A DNA stretch of 7,113 nucleotides, taken from Acidobacteriaceae bacterium. GTDB taxonomy: Bacteria; Acidobacteriota; Terriglobia; Terriglobales; Acidobacteriaceae. The first letter of the stretch is position 1. Each line of letters begins with the position of its first letter. Below, piece after piece: positions 1 through 5,935 of this stretch. Below the pieces are notes generated by a model. That model was not told the DNA's origin, made no database searches, and worked only from the letters and a program-made list of their open reading frames with translations. Where the stretch lies: positions 1-7,113 of the forward strand of contig JASHUH010000201.1 of NCBI GenBank assembly GCA_030040115.1. Direction: 5' to 3'. The translations under genes and the position numbers were made by a program.

Positions 1-46
1 TCGGCCCTGAAGTTGACAGTGACTGTAATGGTCCCTGTCCAATGGA

Positions 47-1642
47 CTAGCGGCCTCCGGCGAACTCCGACCGATGCCGGCTATAGAAGAAATAGATGAG
101 CAGTCCGATGATGAGCCAGGCGAAAAAGGCCATCCAGGTCATCACCTCCAACCCCAACATCAGCAGAATGCAAAACACGATGCTCAGCAGCGGAAAAACC
201 GGTCCAAGGGGCGCGCGAAAGCCGCGGCGCCGCTCCGGCTCGCGATAGCGCAGGATGATGACCGCGGCCGACACCAGCACAAACGCGAACAGCGTGCCGA
301 TATTCGACAGGTTCGAAACGGTGCCGATATCGAGCAGCCCGGCGGGAACGCCGACTACGAACCCGGCGACCCACGTCGACACCGCCGGGGTGCGAAACTG
401 CGCATGAATTTTGCTGAACACCGAGGGCAGCAGCCTGTCACGCGACATGGCGAACCAGATGCGGGCTTGGCCGAGCTGAAACACCAGGATCGAAGAGATC
501 ATGCCCATGAGCGCGCCCAACAGCACAAACAGGTACACCCAGTGCAGCTCCGCGCCGCCATACTGGAGCGAAAGCCGCCGCAGCGCGTTCACCACCGGCG
601 CAGCGTCGCCCATCACCGATCTCCAGGGAACAATGCCGCTGAGGACGATAGCGACGCCGCCATACAGCAGCGTGCAGGCCACCAGCGTGGCCAGGATGCC
701 GAAGGGCATGTCATGCTGCGGATTGCGGCACTCTTCGGCCGCGGTGGAGACAGAATCGAACCCGATATAAGTGAAGAAGATGATCGATCCGCCGGTGAGC
801 ACGCCCGTCCACCCGTTGGGCATGAACGGCCGCCAATAGTGCGGCTTGATGAAGCTGGCGGCGGCAAAGATGAACACCAGGATGGCGGCCATCTTCACCA
901 GCACCAGCAGATTGTTAGTGCGCGCCGATTCGCGGATGCCACGCACCAGGATCACCGTCAAAATCATGACAATGAAGAAGGCGGGAATGTTGAAGCCAAA
1001 GTGCCAGCCCGGATTGTAAAGATTGTGGCCGGCGAAGTCTTGGAGGCCGGTAGGCAAATAGGCGGGCGAGATCCACTTCAACGGAGGATGAATGCCAAAC
1101 CAATCCATCAGGTCGGCGATGTGCGCGGCGAATCCGACGCTCACGCTCATATTCGAGAAAGCGTATTCCAGGATCAGATCCCACCCGATGATCCACGCCA
1201 CCAGTTCGCCCATCGTCGCATATGTATAGGTGTATGCCGAGCCGGCGATGGGGATCATCGAAGCCAGTTCGGCGTAACAGAGGCCCGTAAAGGCGCACAC
1301 CATGGCCACAAACACCAGCGAGAGCGCCAGAGCCGGCCCCGCGCCCGGACGCCCGGCCATCGCCGTGTGCAGGATGAGGAAGTGAATCAAGGGCGTGCCG
1401 CTGATGGAGGGCTGATCGAAGTGCTGGCCGGCCATGGCCGTGCCGATGACAGTGAAGATTCCCGAGCCGATCACGGCGCCAATCCCCAGCGCGGTGAGCG
1501 ACCATGGCCCCAGGCTTTTCTTGAGCGAGTGCTCGGGGTCTTCCGATTCGCGGATCAGCTTGTCGATGGATTTGCGGGCGAAAAGCTGGAACCGGAGGGG
1601 AGCCTGTGTGGGCCGGGGCCGGACGATGGGGCGATCGGGCAA
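47..1642 (-). CDS. APC-superfamily amino acid permease (cationic amino acid transporter type)
   Basis: A 531-residue inner-membrane transporter of the amino acid-polyamine-organocation superfamily, most like the CAT group that moves basic or neutral amino acids by proton coupling or exchange. The N-terminal tail (residues 1-42) contains LFARKSIDKL, typical of CAT proteins. Segment 1 holds GIGAVIGSGIF (about 53-63), the unwound-helix substrate motif of the family. CYAELASMIPIAGSAYTYTY (about 122-141) and GWDLILEY (about 153-160) are further family signatures. About 12 hydrophobic segments can be read, including the conserved FFTYIGFDSVSTAAEE stretch in the middle. The loop between segments 1 and 2 (about 71-102) is longer than in textbook CAT proteins. 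The start is TTG: the frame has a stop a few codons upstream and no other start codon before it, and AGGAG lies 6 bases ahead. It is transcribed alone or after the DUF3800 gene, 173 bases upstream. The exact substrate cannot be read from the sequence. Confidence 0.95.
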   Translation of the reverse strand: MPDRPIVRPRPTQAPLRFQLFARKSIDKLIRESEDPEHSLKKSLGPWSLTALGIGAVIGSGIFTVIGTAMAGQHFDQPSISGTPLIHFLILHTAMAGRPGAGPALALSLVFVAMVCAFTGLCYAELASMIPIAGSAYTYTYATMGELVAWIIGWDLILEYAFSNMSVSVGFAAHIADLMDWFGIHPPLKWISPAYLPTGLQDFAGHNLYNPGWHFGFNIPAFFIVMILTVILVRGIRESARTNNLLVLVKMAAILVFIFAAASFIKPHYWRPFMPNGWTGVLTGGSIIFFTYIGFDSVSTAAEECRNPQHDMPFGILATLVACTLLYGGVAIVLSGIVPWRSVMGDAAPVVNALRRLSLQYGGAELHWVYLFVLLGALMGMISSILVFQLGQARIWFAMSRDRLLPSVFSKIHAQFRTPAVSTWVAGFVVGVPAGLLDIGTVSNLSNIGTLFAFVLVSAAVIILRYREPERRRGFRAPLGPVFPLLSIVFCILLMLGLEVMTWMAFFAWLIIGLLIYFFYSRHRSEFAGGR

Positions 1643-1648
1643 AACATG

Positions 1649-1653
1649 CTCCT
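1649..1653 (-). promoter_or_regulatory. Ribosome binding site AGGAG of the permease gene
   Basis: AGGAG on the minus strand lies 6 bases before the TTG at 1642-1640. A nearby ATG (1647-1645) is out of frame with the permease and only one base from AGGAG. The spacing therefore supports the TTG as the real start. Confidence 0.7.
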
Positions 1654-1761
1654 GTTCAAATGATTTGACAGAAAGTGCCTATTTTTTCGGAGCGTCGAGG
1701 CTGAAAGCCAATTCGTCCGCAATAGCTCGATGTTATACTGGTCACGGAGGCTCTGCTGAGA

Positions 1762-1781
1762 GGCTGTCCTTCGGGACGGTT
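1762..1781. other. UUCG-loop hairpin between permease and DUF3800 genes
   Basis: GGCTGTCC-TTCG-GGACGGTT folds on the plus strand into eight pairs, three of them G-T wobbles, closed by the very stable C(TTCG)G tetraloop. It lies after the DUF3800 stop and before the permease. On the minus strand, which both genes use, no T-run follows it, so it is not a standard Rho-independent terminator. It could be a processing or pausing hairpin in a shared transcript, or chance. Confidence 0.3.
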
Positions 1782-1815
1782 GCAAATGCTTTGCCTTCTT
1801 TTTATTTGTGCTTAA

Positions 1816-2691
1816 TTATTCTCCAAATGGCGCCGGCTCGTACACGATGCTGTACCAGGGATGCGAACCATTTTCATCGGTTGAGAAACCCTCAGCTTGC
1901 GAAGTCAGAATCCAAGGACCAAATTCCTCCGCTATTTCCGTTCGCACGTCGGCATCCATTCCCCTTCGTGGCAGCCTGAATCCCCAATTTATGGCGTAAA
2001 TGCAAACATCCGCGGCTTGGACCGCGCGAGTGAGTCCCGATTCGACGAAGAACGGAACCGGCACGATTGAGTTCGCTCGAAATCGTCCCGGTTGAGTGCG
2101 AGTGAAGTACCTCTCGATTTGGCGGATGAAGTGCTGGTCAGCCGAAGCATCGGTTTCGTCAAAAACAAGCAGTCCGGTTTCGTTTTCTCGGGCAATGAAG
2201 TTGAAATAGCGCTCAAGAAGATAAACCAAGTCGCGCCTGAGAAAATCTTCTGCCTCGTGCGTTTTCGGCTTCTGAACGCTCGATGGCACAACGGCCGCAA
2301 AGATCCGGACGTTATGTGTTCTGAGCAGTACAAAAATGGCTCTTGCGAAGGCAAGACATGCCTGGCCGAATGCGCGGAACTCGGTTTCTGAAGGCGAGGC
2401 GTGTTGCAGCCCTTTGTTGAGGAACGAAATGCAGTTCTTCCTGCGTGCGACATCATCGAGCAAATCTCCTTGATTCGCCCAACGAAATCTCTTCTTTTCC
2501 AGGAGAAAGCTGCCCTTGATCTCGACCTTGAATTCCGCTAGCCGGACTCCGAAACAGGACTCTTCAAAGTTGGCGAAGTCCTGAACGAAACGCCACAATC
2601 GACTGGCGTGAAGGACAATGCCTCCGCGAACCTCATATGGACAGCTCTTATGGTCATGTCCACTCTCGTCAAGAAAGAAGAGGTAGCTCAC
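1816..2691 (-). CDS. DUF3800 domain-containing protein
   Basis: A protein of 291 residues from the GTG at 2691; a TTG at 2706 would add five. The GTG is preferred because the protein then begins MSYLFFLDESG, the usual N-terminus of DUF3800 proteins; neither start has a strong ribosome binding site. Family landmarks, numbered from the GTG: FFLDESG with D8/E9, EIKGS (about 57-61), LVFDETDAS with D178/E179, and SGLTRAVQAADVCIYAINW with D228 near the C-terminus. The spaced acidic residues suggest an RNase H-like metal-dependent nuclease fold. That is an inference, because the biochemical role of the family is unsettled. No signal peptide or membrane segment is seen, so it should be cytoplasmic. 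Its GC content is lower than that of the neighbours (32/60 and 26/60 in two hand-counted lines), which suggests horizontal acquisition. The basic ORF upstream is in the same frame and may be co-transcribed. Confidence 0.85.
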   Translation of the reverse strand: MSYLFFLDESGHDHKSCPYEVRGGIVLHASRLWRFVQDFANFEESCFGVRLAEFKVEIKGSFLLEKKRFRWANQGDLLDDVARRKNCISFLNKGLQHASPSETEFRAFGQACLAFARAIFVLLRTHNVRIFAAVVPSSVQKPKTHEAEDFLRRDLVYLLERYFNFIARENETGLLVFDETDASADQHFIRQIERYFTRTQPGRFRANSIVPVPFFVESGLTRAVQAADVCIYAINWGFRLPRRGMDADVRTEIAEEFGPWILTSQAEGFSTDENGSHPWYSIVYEPAPFGE

Positions 2692-2754
2692 GAATCTTCG
2701 TCTCAACCGGAAATCGGCCGGACAAAACCTATTCGGCCCGATCTTGGTTTCTCC

Positions 2755-2910
2755 TTACCGCTTCGTCTGTCCGCGCGCCATCTTCTTTACTTTTCTCTTA
2801 TTCGAGCCGCGCGGAGTGCTGCGCTTGCCTTTCGGCGCCGCCTTCTTGCGCGCTGCGCGCTTCAGTTTTTTTCGTTCTGCCCGGTCTTCAATTTTGGTGG
2901 TGTCCGCCAC
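2755..2910 (-). CDS. Small, very basic protein (51 residues), function unknown
   Basis: A short ORF missed by a 60-codon cutoff. From a GTG at 2910 it begins MADTTKIEDRAERKKLKR and ends KKMARGQTKR. It has 13 lysines and 9 arginines in 51 residues against only four acidic residues, all in the first 12. It has no hydrophobic segment and looks like an unstructured nucleic-acid-binding tail protein, similar in composition to histone H1-like or ribosome-associated proteins. I do not recognise the family. The start is supported by AAGAGG six bases upstream. An in-frame TAA at 2970-2968 limits extension, and a TTG at 2916 sits too close to the AAGAGG. Its TAA is followed in the same frame, 17 codons on, by the TTG start candidate of the DUF3800 gene, so the two may be one unit. 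The alternative is that this is a chance lysine/arginine-rich ORF or the remnant of a longer gene. Confidence 0.5.
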   Translation of the reverse strand: MADTTKIEDRAERKKLKRAARKKAAPKGKRSTPRGSNKRKVKKMARGQTKR

Positions 2911-2916
2911 GTACAA

Positions 2917-2922
2917 CCTCTT
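2917..2922 (-). promoter_or_regulatory. Ribosome binding site AAGAGG of the small basic ORF
   Basis: AAGAGG on the minus strand stands 6 bases before the GTG at 2910-2908. It is the main signal favouring that codon over the in-frame TTG at 2916-2914, which abuts the motif. Confidence 0.45.
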
Positions 2923-2990
2923 TCGCTCAAATCGTTCAGGAGTTCCCGCCCACAGGCGAGTGCGATTTTATGGTAACAAAGACCGTGCTT

Positions 2991-3007
2991 CGGAAGCCCA
3001 GCTTCCG
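2991..3007. promoter_or_regulatory. Perfect 7-bp hairpin in the divergent intergenic region
   Basis: CGGAAGC-CCA-GCTTCCG is a perfect inverted repeat. It lies between the divergent basic ORF (start 2910) and butyrate kinase gene (start 3085), 78 bases before the latter. It could be an operator, a leader hairpin, or one copy of a dispersed palindromic repeat. No convincing -35/-10 pair was found around it. A second, smaller stem (CCCGG-GTT-CCGGG, 3034-3046) follows. Confidence 0.35.
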
Positions 3008-3074
3008 CGCTCGCCGGGGTATGGGCAAGTTTCCCCGGGTTCCGGGCCCCAGAGTAAACTCAACTGTCGTTTGC

Positions 3075-3080
3075 GAGGTG
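3075..3080 (+). promoter_or_regulatory. Ribosome binding site GAGGTG of butyrate kinase
   Basis: GAGGTG ends 4 bases before the TTG at 3085. In the kinase frame a TGA at 3079-3081 lies just upstream. Together these fix translation at 3085 in spite of the rare start codon. Confidence 0.7.
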
Positions 3081-3084
3081 ATCC

Positions 3085-4203
3085 TTGTTCGACCAAAGCG
3101 CCCGTGTTCTGGCCATCGATCCTGGAACCACATCGACGAAATTCGGCATTTACACGCAAGTCGGCGAGGAATTGGCGCGCGCCATCCGCCATGGCGACGA
3201 TGAAATCGAACAGTTTCGCGGCCGGCTTATGCTCGAGCGTCTTGAGTATCGCACTGGAAAAATCGAAGCGGCACTGCTCGAAGCAGGATATAGTCCAAGA
3301 GGAAAAGCGGGGGAGCCGTGGGCCGCCGTAGCTGGCCGCGGCGGCTTGTTACCGCCCATGTCCTGCGGCACGTACCTCGTCGACGACGCCATGATCGCCG
3401 AACTGCGCCGTGCGCGGTTGGGTGAGCACGCTACTAACCTGGGGGCGCCGCTCGCGCTCCACTTCGCGCGCGCGGCCGGGGTCAATGCCTACATCGTCGA
3501 TCCTCCCACTGTGGATGAGTGGCAGCCCTGCGCACGCTTCACGGGTTCGCCGCTGGCGCCACGCGTATGCATCGGTCACGCGCTCAACACCAAGGCGGTG
3601 GCCCGCCGTTACGCCCGCGAGCAGGGCCGCGCTTACGCCGATCTGCGGCTCATCGTCATTCACCTGGGCAGCGGTGTCACCGTCTCCGCGCACCGCCAAG
3701 GCAAAACCATCGACAGCAACACCATCGAGGAAGGCCCTTTCGGCCCCGACCGCACCGGCTCGCTGCCCGTGCGCTCCCTCGCCCGGCTCTGCTTCAGCGG
3801 AAGGATGACCCAAGCCGAACTCGATCGCCATCTCTTCGGCGACGGAGGTCTGTTTGCCTATCTCGGCACGCGCGATCTGGTCGAAATCGAGCGCCGCATC
3901 CAAGCTGGCGACGGCAAAGCTGCAGCAGTCCTCGAAGCCATGGTCTACCAAATCGCCAAGGAGGCCGGCGCCATGGCCGCGGTCCTGCAGGGTAAAGTTG
4001 ACGCCGCGCTTGTCACCGGCGGTATGGCGCATTCCGATCTGGTGCTCCAACTGCTGCGCCCTCAAATCGACTGGATCGCCCCCGTCACTGTCTATCCCGG
4101 AGAAGACGAATTGCGTGCATTGGCTGAGGGCGCATTTCGCGTGCTCGACGGCGTGGAATTGGCCAAGCGGATGCCCACGGATCTGGCCGAGGCCACGGCG
4201 TGA
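3085..4203 (+). CDS. buk: Butyrate kinase (acetokinase family)
   Basis: A cytoplasmic kinase of 372 residues that interconverts butyryl-phosphate plus ADP with butyrate plus ATP; family members also use isobutyrate and other short or branched acids. The ASKHA-fold landmarks appear in order: AIDPGTTSTKFGIY (10-23, phosphate loop 1), VAGRGGLLPP (82-91), CIGHALNTKAVARRYA (162-177), HLGSGVTVSAH (193-203, phosphate loop 2), EGPFGPDRTGSLPV (216-229), and TGGMAHSDLV (311-320, adenosine motif). The length is close to the usual 355-360, with a short extra tail. The TTG start is forced by a TGA two codons upstream and supported by GAGGTG. No phosphotransbutyrylase gene or other butyrate-pathway gene lies beside it: it diverges from the basic ORF and converges on a small membrane protein. 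Without a partner in the window, the direction and true substrate remain open. Acetate kinase is less likely, since the RGG, HALN and EGPFGP motifs are those of the butyrate branch. Confidence 0.93.
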   Translation: MFDQSARVLAIDPGTTSTKFGIYTQVGEELARAIRHGDDEIEQFRGRLMLERLEYRTGKIEAALLEAGYSPRGKAGEPWAAVAGRGGLLPPMSCGTYLVDDAMIAELRRARLGEHATNLGAPLALHFARAAGVNAYIVDPPTVDEWQPCARFTGSPLAPRVCIGHALNTKAVARRYAREQGRAYADLRLIVIHLGSGVTVSAHRQGKTIDSNTIEEGPFGPDRTGSLPVRSLARLCFSGRMTQAELDRHLFGDGGLFAYLGTRDLVEIERRIQAGDGKAAAVLEAMVYQIAKEAGAMAAVLQGKVDAALVTGGMAHSDLVLQLLRPQIDWIAPVTVYPGEDELRALAEGAFRVLDGVELAKRMPTDLAEATA

Positions 4204-4204
4204 A

Positions 4205-4221
4205 GACGGTTTCGAGCCGTT
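4205..4221. terminator. Stem-loop just after butyrate kinase, possible weak convergent terminator
   Basis: GACGGTT-TCG-AGCCGTT forms seven pairs, two of them wobbles, starting one base after the kinase stop codon. It sits between the convergent kinase gene and the small membrane-protein gene. No T-run follows on either strand, so intrinsic termination would be weak. Confidence 0.3.
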
Positions 4222-4239
4222 GCGCTGCATTCGCCCACG

Positions 4240-4530
4240 CTACTCGAGCAATCTCTCGGTGGGCCGGTCGTCGTTTGAGCCGATCCAGCGGGCGATTTGG
4301 CCCACAACGGCGGTAATAAAGGCCCACAACAGCAGCAACACCCCGATGGCGATGCACAAAAGCCCGCCCAGAACCCCGGGCCCCGAGGTGCTCATGTCGA
4401 TGTGCAGCATGGAGCCGGCAAAGGGATAGGCCGCATTAAAATTTGCCGATCCATGGCAATACCCGATGATGACCCCCAGCCCGGCAGCCAGAAAAAGGAC
4501 CGAGAGAATTAGCGGAAGTCCGGATTTCAT
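4240..4530 (-). CDS. Small two-segment membrane protein, function unknown
   Basis: A 96-residue protein beginning MKSGLPLILSVLF. Segment 1 spans about residues 5-24 and segment 2 about 51-77 (GVLGGLLCIAIGVLLLLW...). The roughly 25-residue loop between them contains a Cys and two His, and a charged tail follows (RWIGSNDDRPTERLLE). The frame remains open to an ATG at 4599. The start at 4530 is chosen because GGGAGG (minus strand, 4541-4536) stands 5 bases before it and because the hydrophobic segment then begins at once. I do not recognise the family. It resembles many small uncharacterised inner-membrane proteins and has no enzymatic motif. It is convergent with butyrate kinase (37 bases between stops) and divergent from lipA, so it is probably a single-gene unit. 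Confidence 0.75.
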   Translation of the reverse strand: MKSGLPLILSVLFLAAGLGVIIGYCHGSANFNAAYPFAGSMLHIDMSTSGPGVLGGLLCIAIGVLLLLWAFITAVVGQIARWIGSNDDRPTERLLE

Positions 4531-4535
4531 TTCTG

Positions 4536-4541
4536 CCTCCC
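4536..4541 (-). promoter_or_regulatory. Ribosome binding site GGGAGG of the 96-residue membrane protein
   Basis: GGGAGG lies 5 bases before the ATG at 4530 on the minus strand. It is the strongest ribosome binding site in the window and decides against the upstream in-frame ATG at 4599. Confidence 0.75.
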
Positions 4542-4780
4542 GATATCCGAGTGCGTGGGTTGCCGGGACGGCGGATTCCCACTCCCAAATGCAAGACAAT
4601 CATTGCCGTTAGATGCATAAGCTCCGCAAAAAGTCCAGTTTAGGCCGTTTCTGCGGATTGCGGAACAGGTTGGAATCAGGCATCGCGCAGATTTGGCGGC
4701 GGGCTTTCGTCATCCACGCCATGCACAAGCCTCACGCTTCGGCCCGGGCCGCGCGCACTGCCGTTAGAATGAAATGGGTG

Positions 4781-5692
4781 ATGGAACTGGTTCAAATCGA
4801 GCCGCTGCGCCGGGCGCCGGCGCCCAAGCCCGAGTGGCTCAAGGCCCGCGCCCCCATAGGCGAAAACTACCACGACCTCAAGCGGCTGGCCCGCTCGCTC
4901 GCGCTCCACACGGTGTGCGAAAGCGCTCATTGCCCCAACATCGGCGAGTGCTGGCATCACCGCACCGCGACCTTCATGATGCTCGGCAACCTCTGCACGC
5001 GCCGCTGCGGTTTTTGCGCCGTCCCCAAAGGCCGGCCGGCGCCCATCGATTTCGACGAGCCGCGGAGGGTCGCCGAGGCTGTAGCTCAATTAGGGCTGCT
5101 CCACGCAGTGGTCACCAGCGTCAACCGCGACGATGACAACCTGGGCGGAGCGCGCGCTTTCGCCATGGTCATCCGAGAGATTCGCCGTCAGGCCCCCGGC
5201 TGCCGCGTGGAAGTCCTGATCCCGGATTTTCAGGGCGATCGGCAAGCCATCCGCACCGTGGTGGAAGCCGAGCCCGAGATCCTGAATCACAACACCGAGT
5301 CCGTGCCGCGACTCTATCGCGTGGTGCGCTCGGGCGCGCGCTACCAGCGCTCCCTCGAGCTCTTGCGCTCCGCCAAAGAGCTGCGGCCCGCAGGGCTCAC
5401 GAAATCCGGCGTCATGGTTGGGCTAGGCGAAGAGACCCGCGAACTGCTCGCGGTTTTCCGTGATCTGGCCGCCGTAGGTTGCGACATTCTCACCATCGGG
5501 CAGTATCTGCGTCCCTCGCGCGACCACCTGCCCATGGCGCGCCTTTACACGCCGGGCGAGTTCGCCGAACTCAAGGCCGAAGCCCTCACAATGGGTTTCC
5601 GCCACGTCGAGTCCGGCCCCTTAGTGCGGTCCAGCTATCATGCCCACGAGCAAGCCGGCGACGCTTTAGCTACCATGACTTCAAGTCGCTAG
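4781..5692 (+). CDS. lipA: Lipoyl synthase (radical SAM)
   Basis: Inserts two sulfur atoms into protein-bound octanoyl groups to give lipoyl cofactors for pyruvate, 2-oxoglutarate and branched-chain 2-oxoacid dehydrogenases and for glycine cleavage. From the ATG at 4781 it has 303 residues, normal for LipA. Both iron-sulfur clusters are supported. The auxiliary cluster cysteines are C46, C51 and C57 ([12 protein letters not shown]) with the C-terminal serine motif RSSYHA (about 283-288). The radical SAM cluster is CTRRCGFC (C72, C76, C79). [25 protein letters not shown] and [10 protein letters not shown] are further family stretches. The frame is open up to an ATG at 4613, but the extra residues are unlike LipA. 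ATGs at 4769 and 4781 are the reasonable starts, and neither has a clear ribosome binding site. No lipB is seen nearby. A small membrane-protein gene follows after 9 bases. Confidence 0.96.
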   Translation: MELVQIEPLRRAPAPKPEWLKARAPIGENYHDLKRLARSLALHTVCESAHCPNIGECWHHRTATFMMLGNLCTRRCGFCAVPKGRPAPIDFDEPRRVAEAVAQLGLLHAVVTSVNRDDDNLGGARAFAMVIREIRRQAPGCRVEVLIPDFQGDRQAIRTVVEAEPEILNHNTESVPRLYRVVRSGARYQRSLELLRSAKELRPAGLTKSGVMVGLGEETRELLAVFRDLAAVGCDILTIGQYLRPSRDHLPMARLYTPGEFAELKAEALTMGFRHVESGPLVRSSYHAHEQAGDALATMTSSR

Positions 5693-5701
5693 CGGTGTGT
5701 C

Positions 5702-5935
5702 ATGAAAATGACGCTTGGATTCATGGGTGCCGTGATCGCGGCCATCGCGGTCACGATATTCGTTGGCTTCGCAGTCTCCAACGCTCTGATTTTCATTAAT
5801 TTTTCTGGCCCCGACTCGGTTGTCGAGCCATGTTTCGAAATCGGATTCGCTTTCGGTCTCGCTTGTGGATTAGGCGCGGGGTTTTTGATTGCGCGTCATT
5901 TTTGGATTCAATACTCCTCCCCTCATCCCGCATGA
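5702..5935 (+). CDS. Small two-segment membrane protein downstream of lipA, function unknown
   Basis: A 77-residue protein beginning MKMTLGFMGAVIAAIAVTIF. Segment 1 spans about residues 5-33 and segment 2 about 45-65 (EIGFAFGLACGLGAGFLIA), with a short acidic link (GPDSVVEP) between them. There is no catalytic motif and I do not recognise the family. Its ATG is 9 bases after the lipA stop, so it may be co-transcribed and translationally coupled. Its own ribosome binding site is weak, and an ATG two codons later is an alternative start. The coherent hydrophobic pattern and the tight spacing argue for a real gene; the small size and weak ribosome binding site argue for caution. Confidence 0.55.
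   Translation: MKMTLGFMGAVIAAIAVTIFVGFAVSNALIFINFSGPDSVVEPCFEIGFAFGLACGLGAGFLIARHFWIQYSSPHPA

Noticed and set aside
16..26. Palindrome ACAGTGACTGT downstream of the permease
   Set aside because: A short 5-bp inverted repeat with no T-run; not enough to call a terminator or operator.
74..1663. Long plus-strand ORF (529 codons) opposite the permease
   Set aside because: It is rich in His, Arg, Gln and Asp with no hydrophobic core, which is what the antisense of a membrane-protein gene gives; the minus strand carries clear family motifs.
1700..1740. Possible -10 (TATAAC, minus strand) for the permease gene
   Set aside because: No acceptable -35 at 16-18 bases, so it is not reported as a promoter.
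2608..3331. Overlapping plus-strand ORFs across the DUF3800 start and the intergenic region
   Set aside because: Ser/Arg/Phe-rich shadows without starts, ribosome binding sites or motifs; the minus-strand reading is better supported.
3349..4230. Minus-strand ORF (293 codons) opposite butyrate kinase
   Set aside because: A GC-rich antisense shadow without family motifs, covering a well-supported kinase gene.
4531..4599. Upstream ATG at 4599 for the small membrane protein
   Set aside because: The ATG at 4530 has GGGAGG at ideal spacing and begins directly before the first membrane segment.
4613..4780. N-terminal extension of lipA to the ATG at 4613
   Set aside because: The extra 56 residues are Arg/Ala-rich, unlike LipA N-termini, and no ribosome binding site precedes 4613; a start at 4781 gives the normal family length.
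5078..5100. tRNA-like string GTAGCTCAATTAG
   Set aside because: It resembles a tRNA D-arm but lies inside lipA (AVAQLGLL), and no matching anticodon arm, T-loop or acceptor stem follows.
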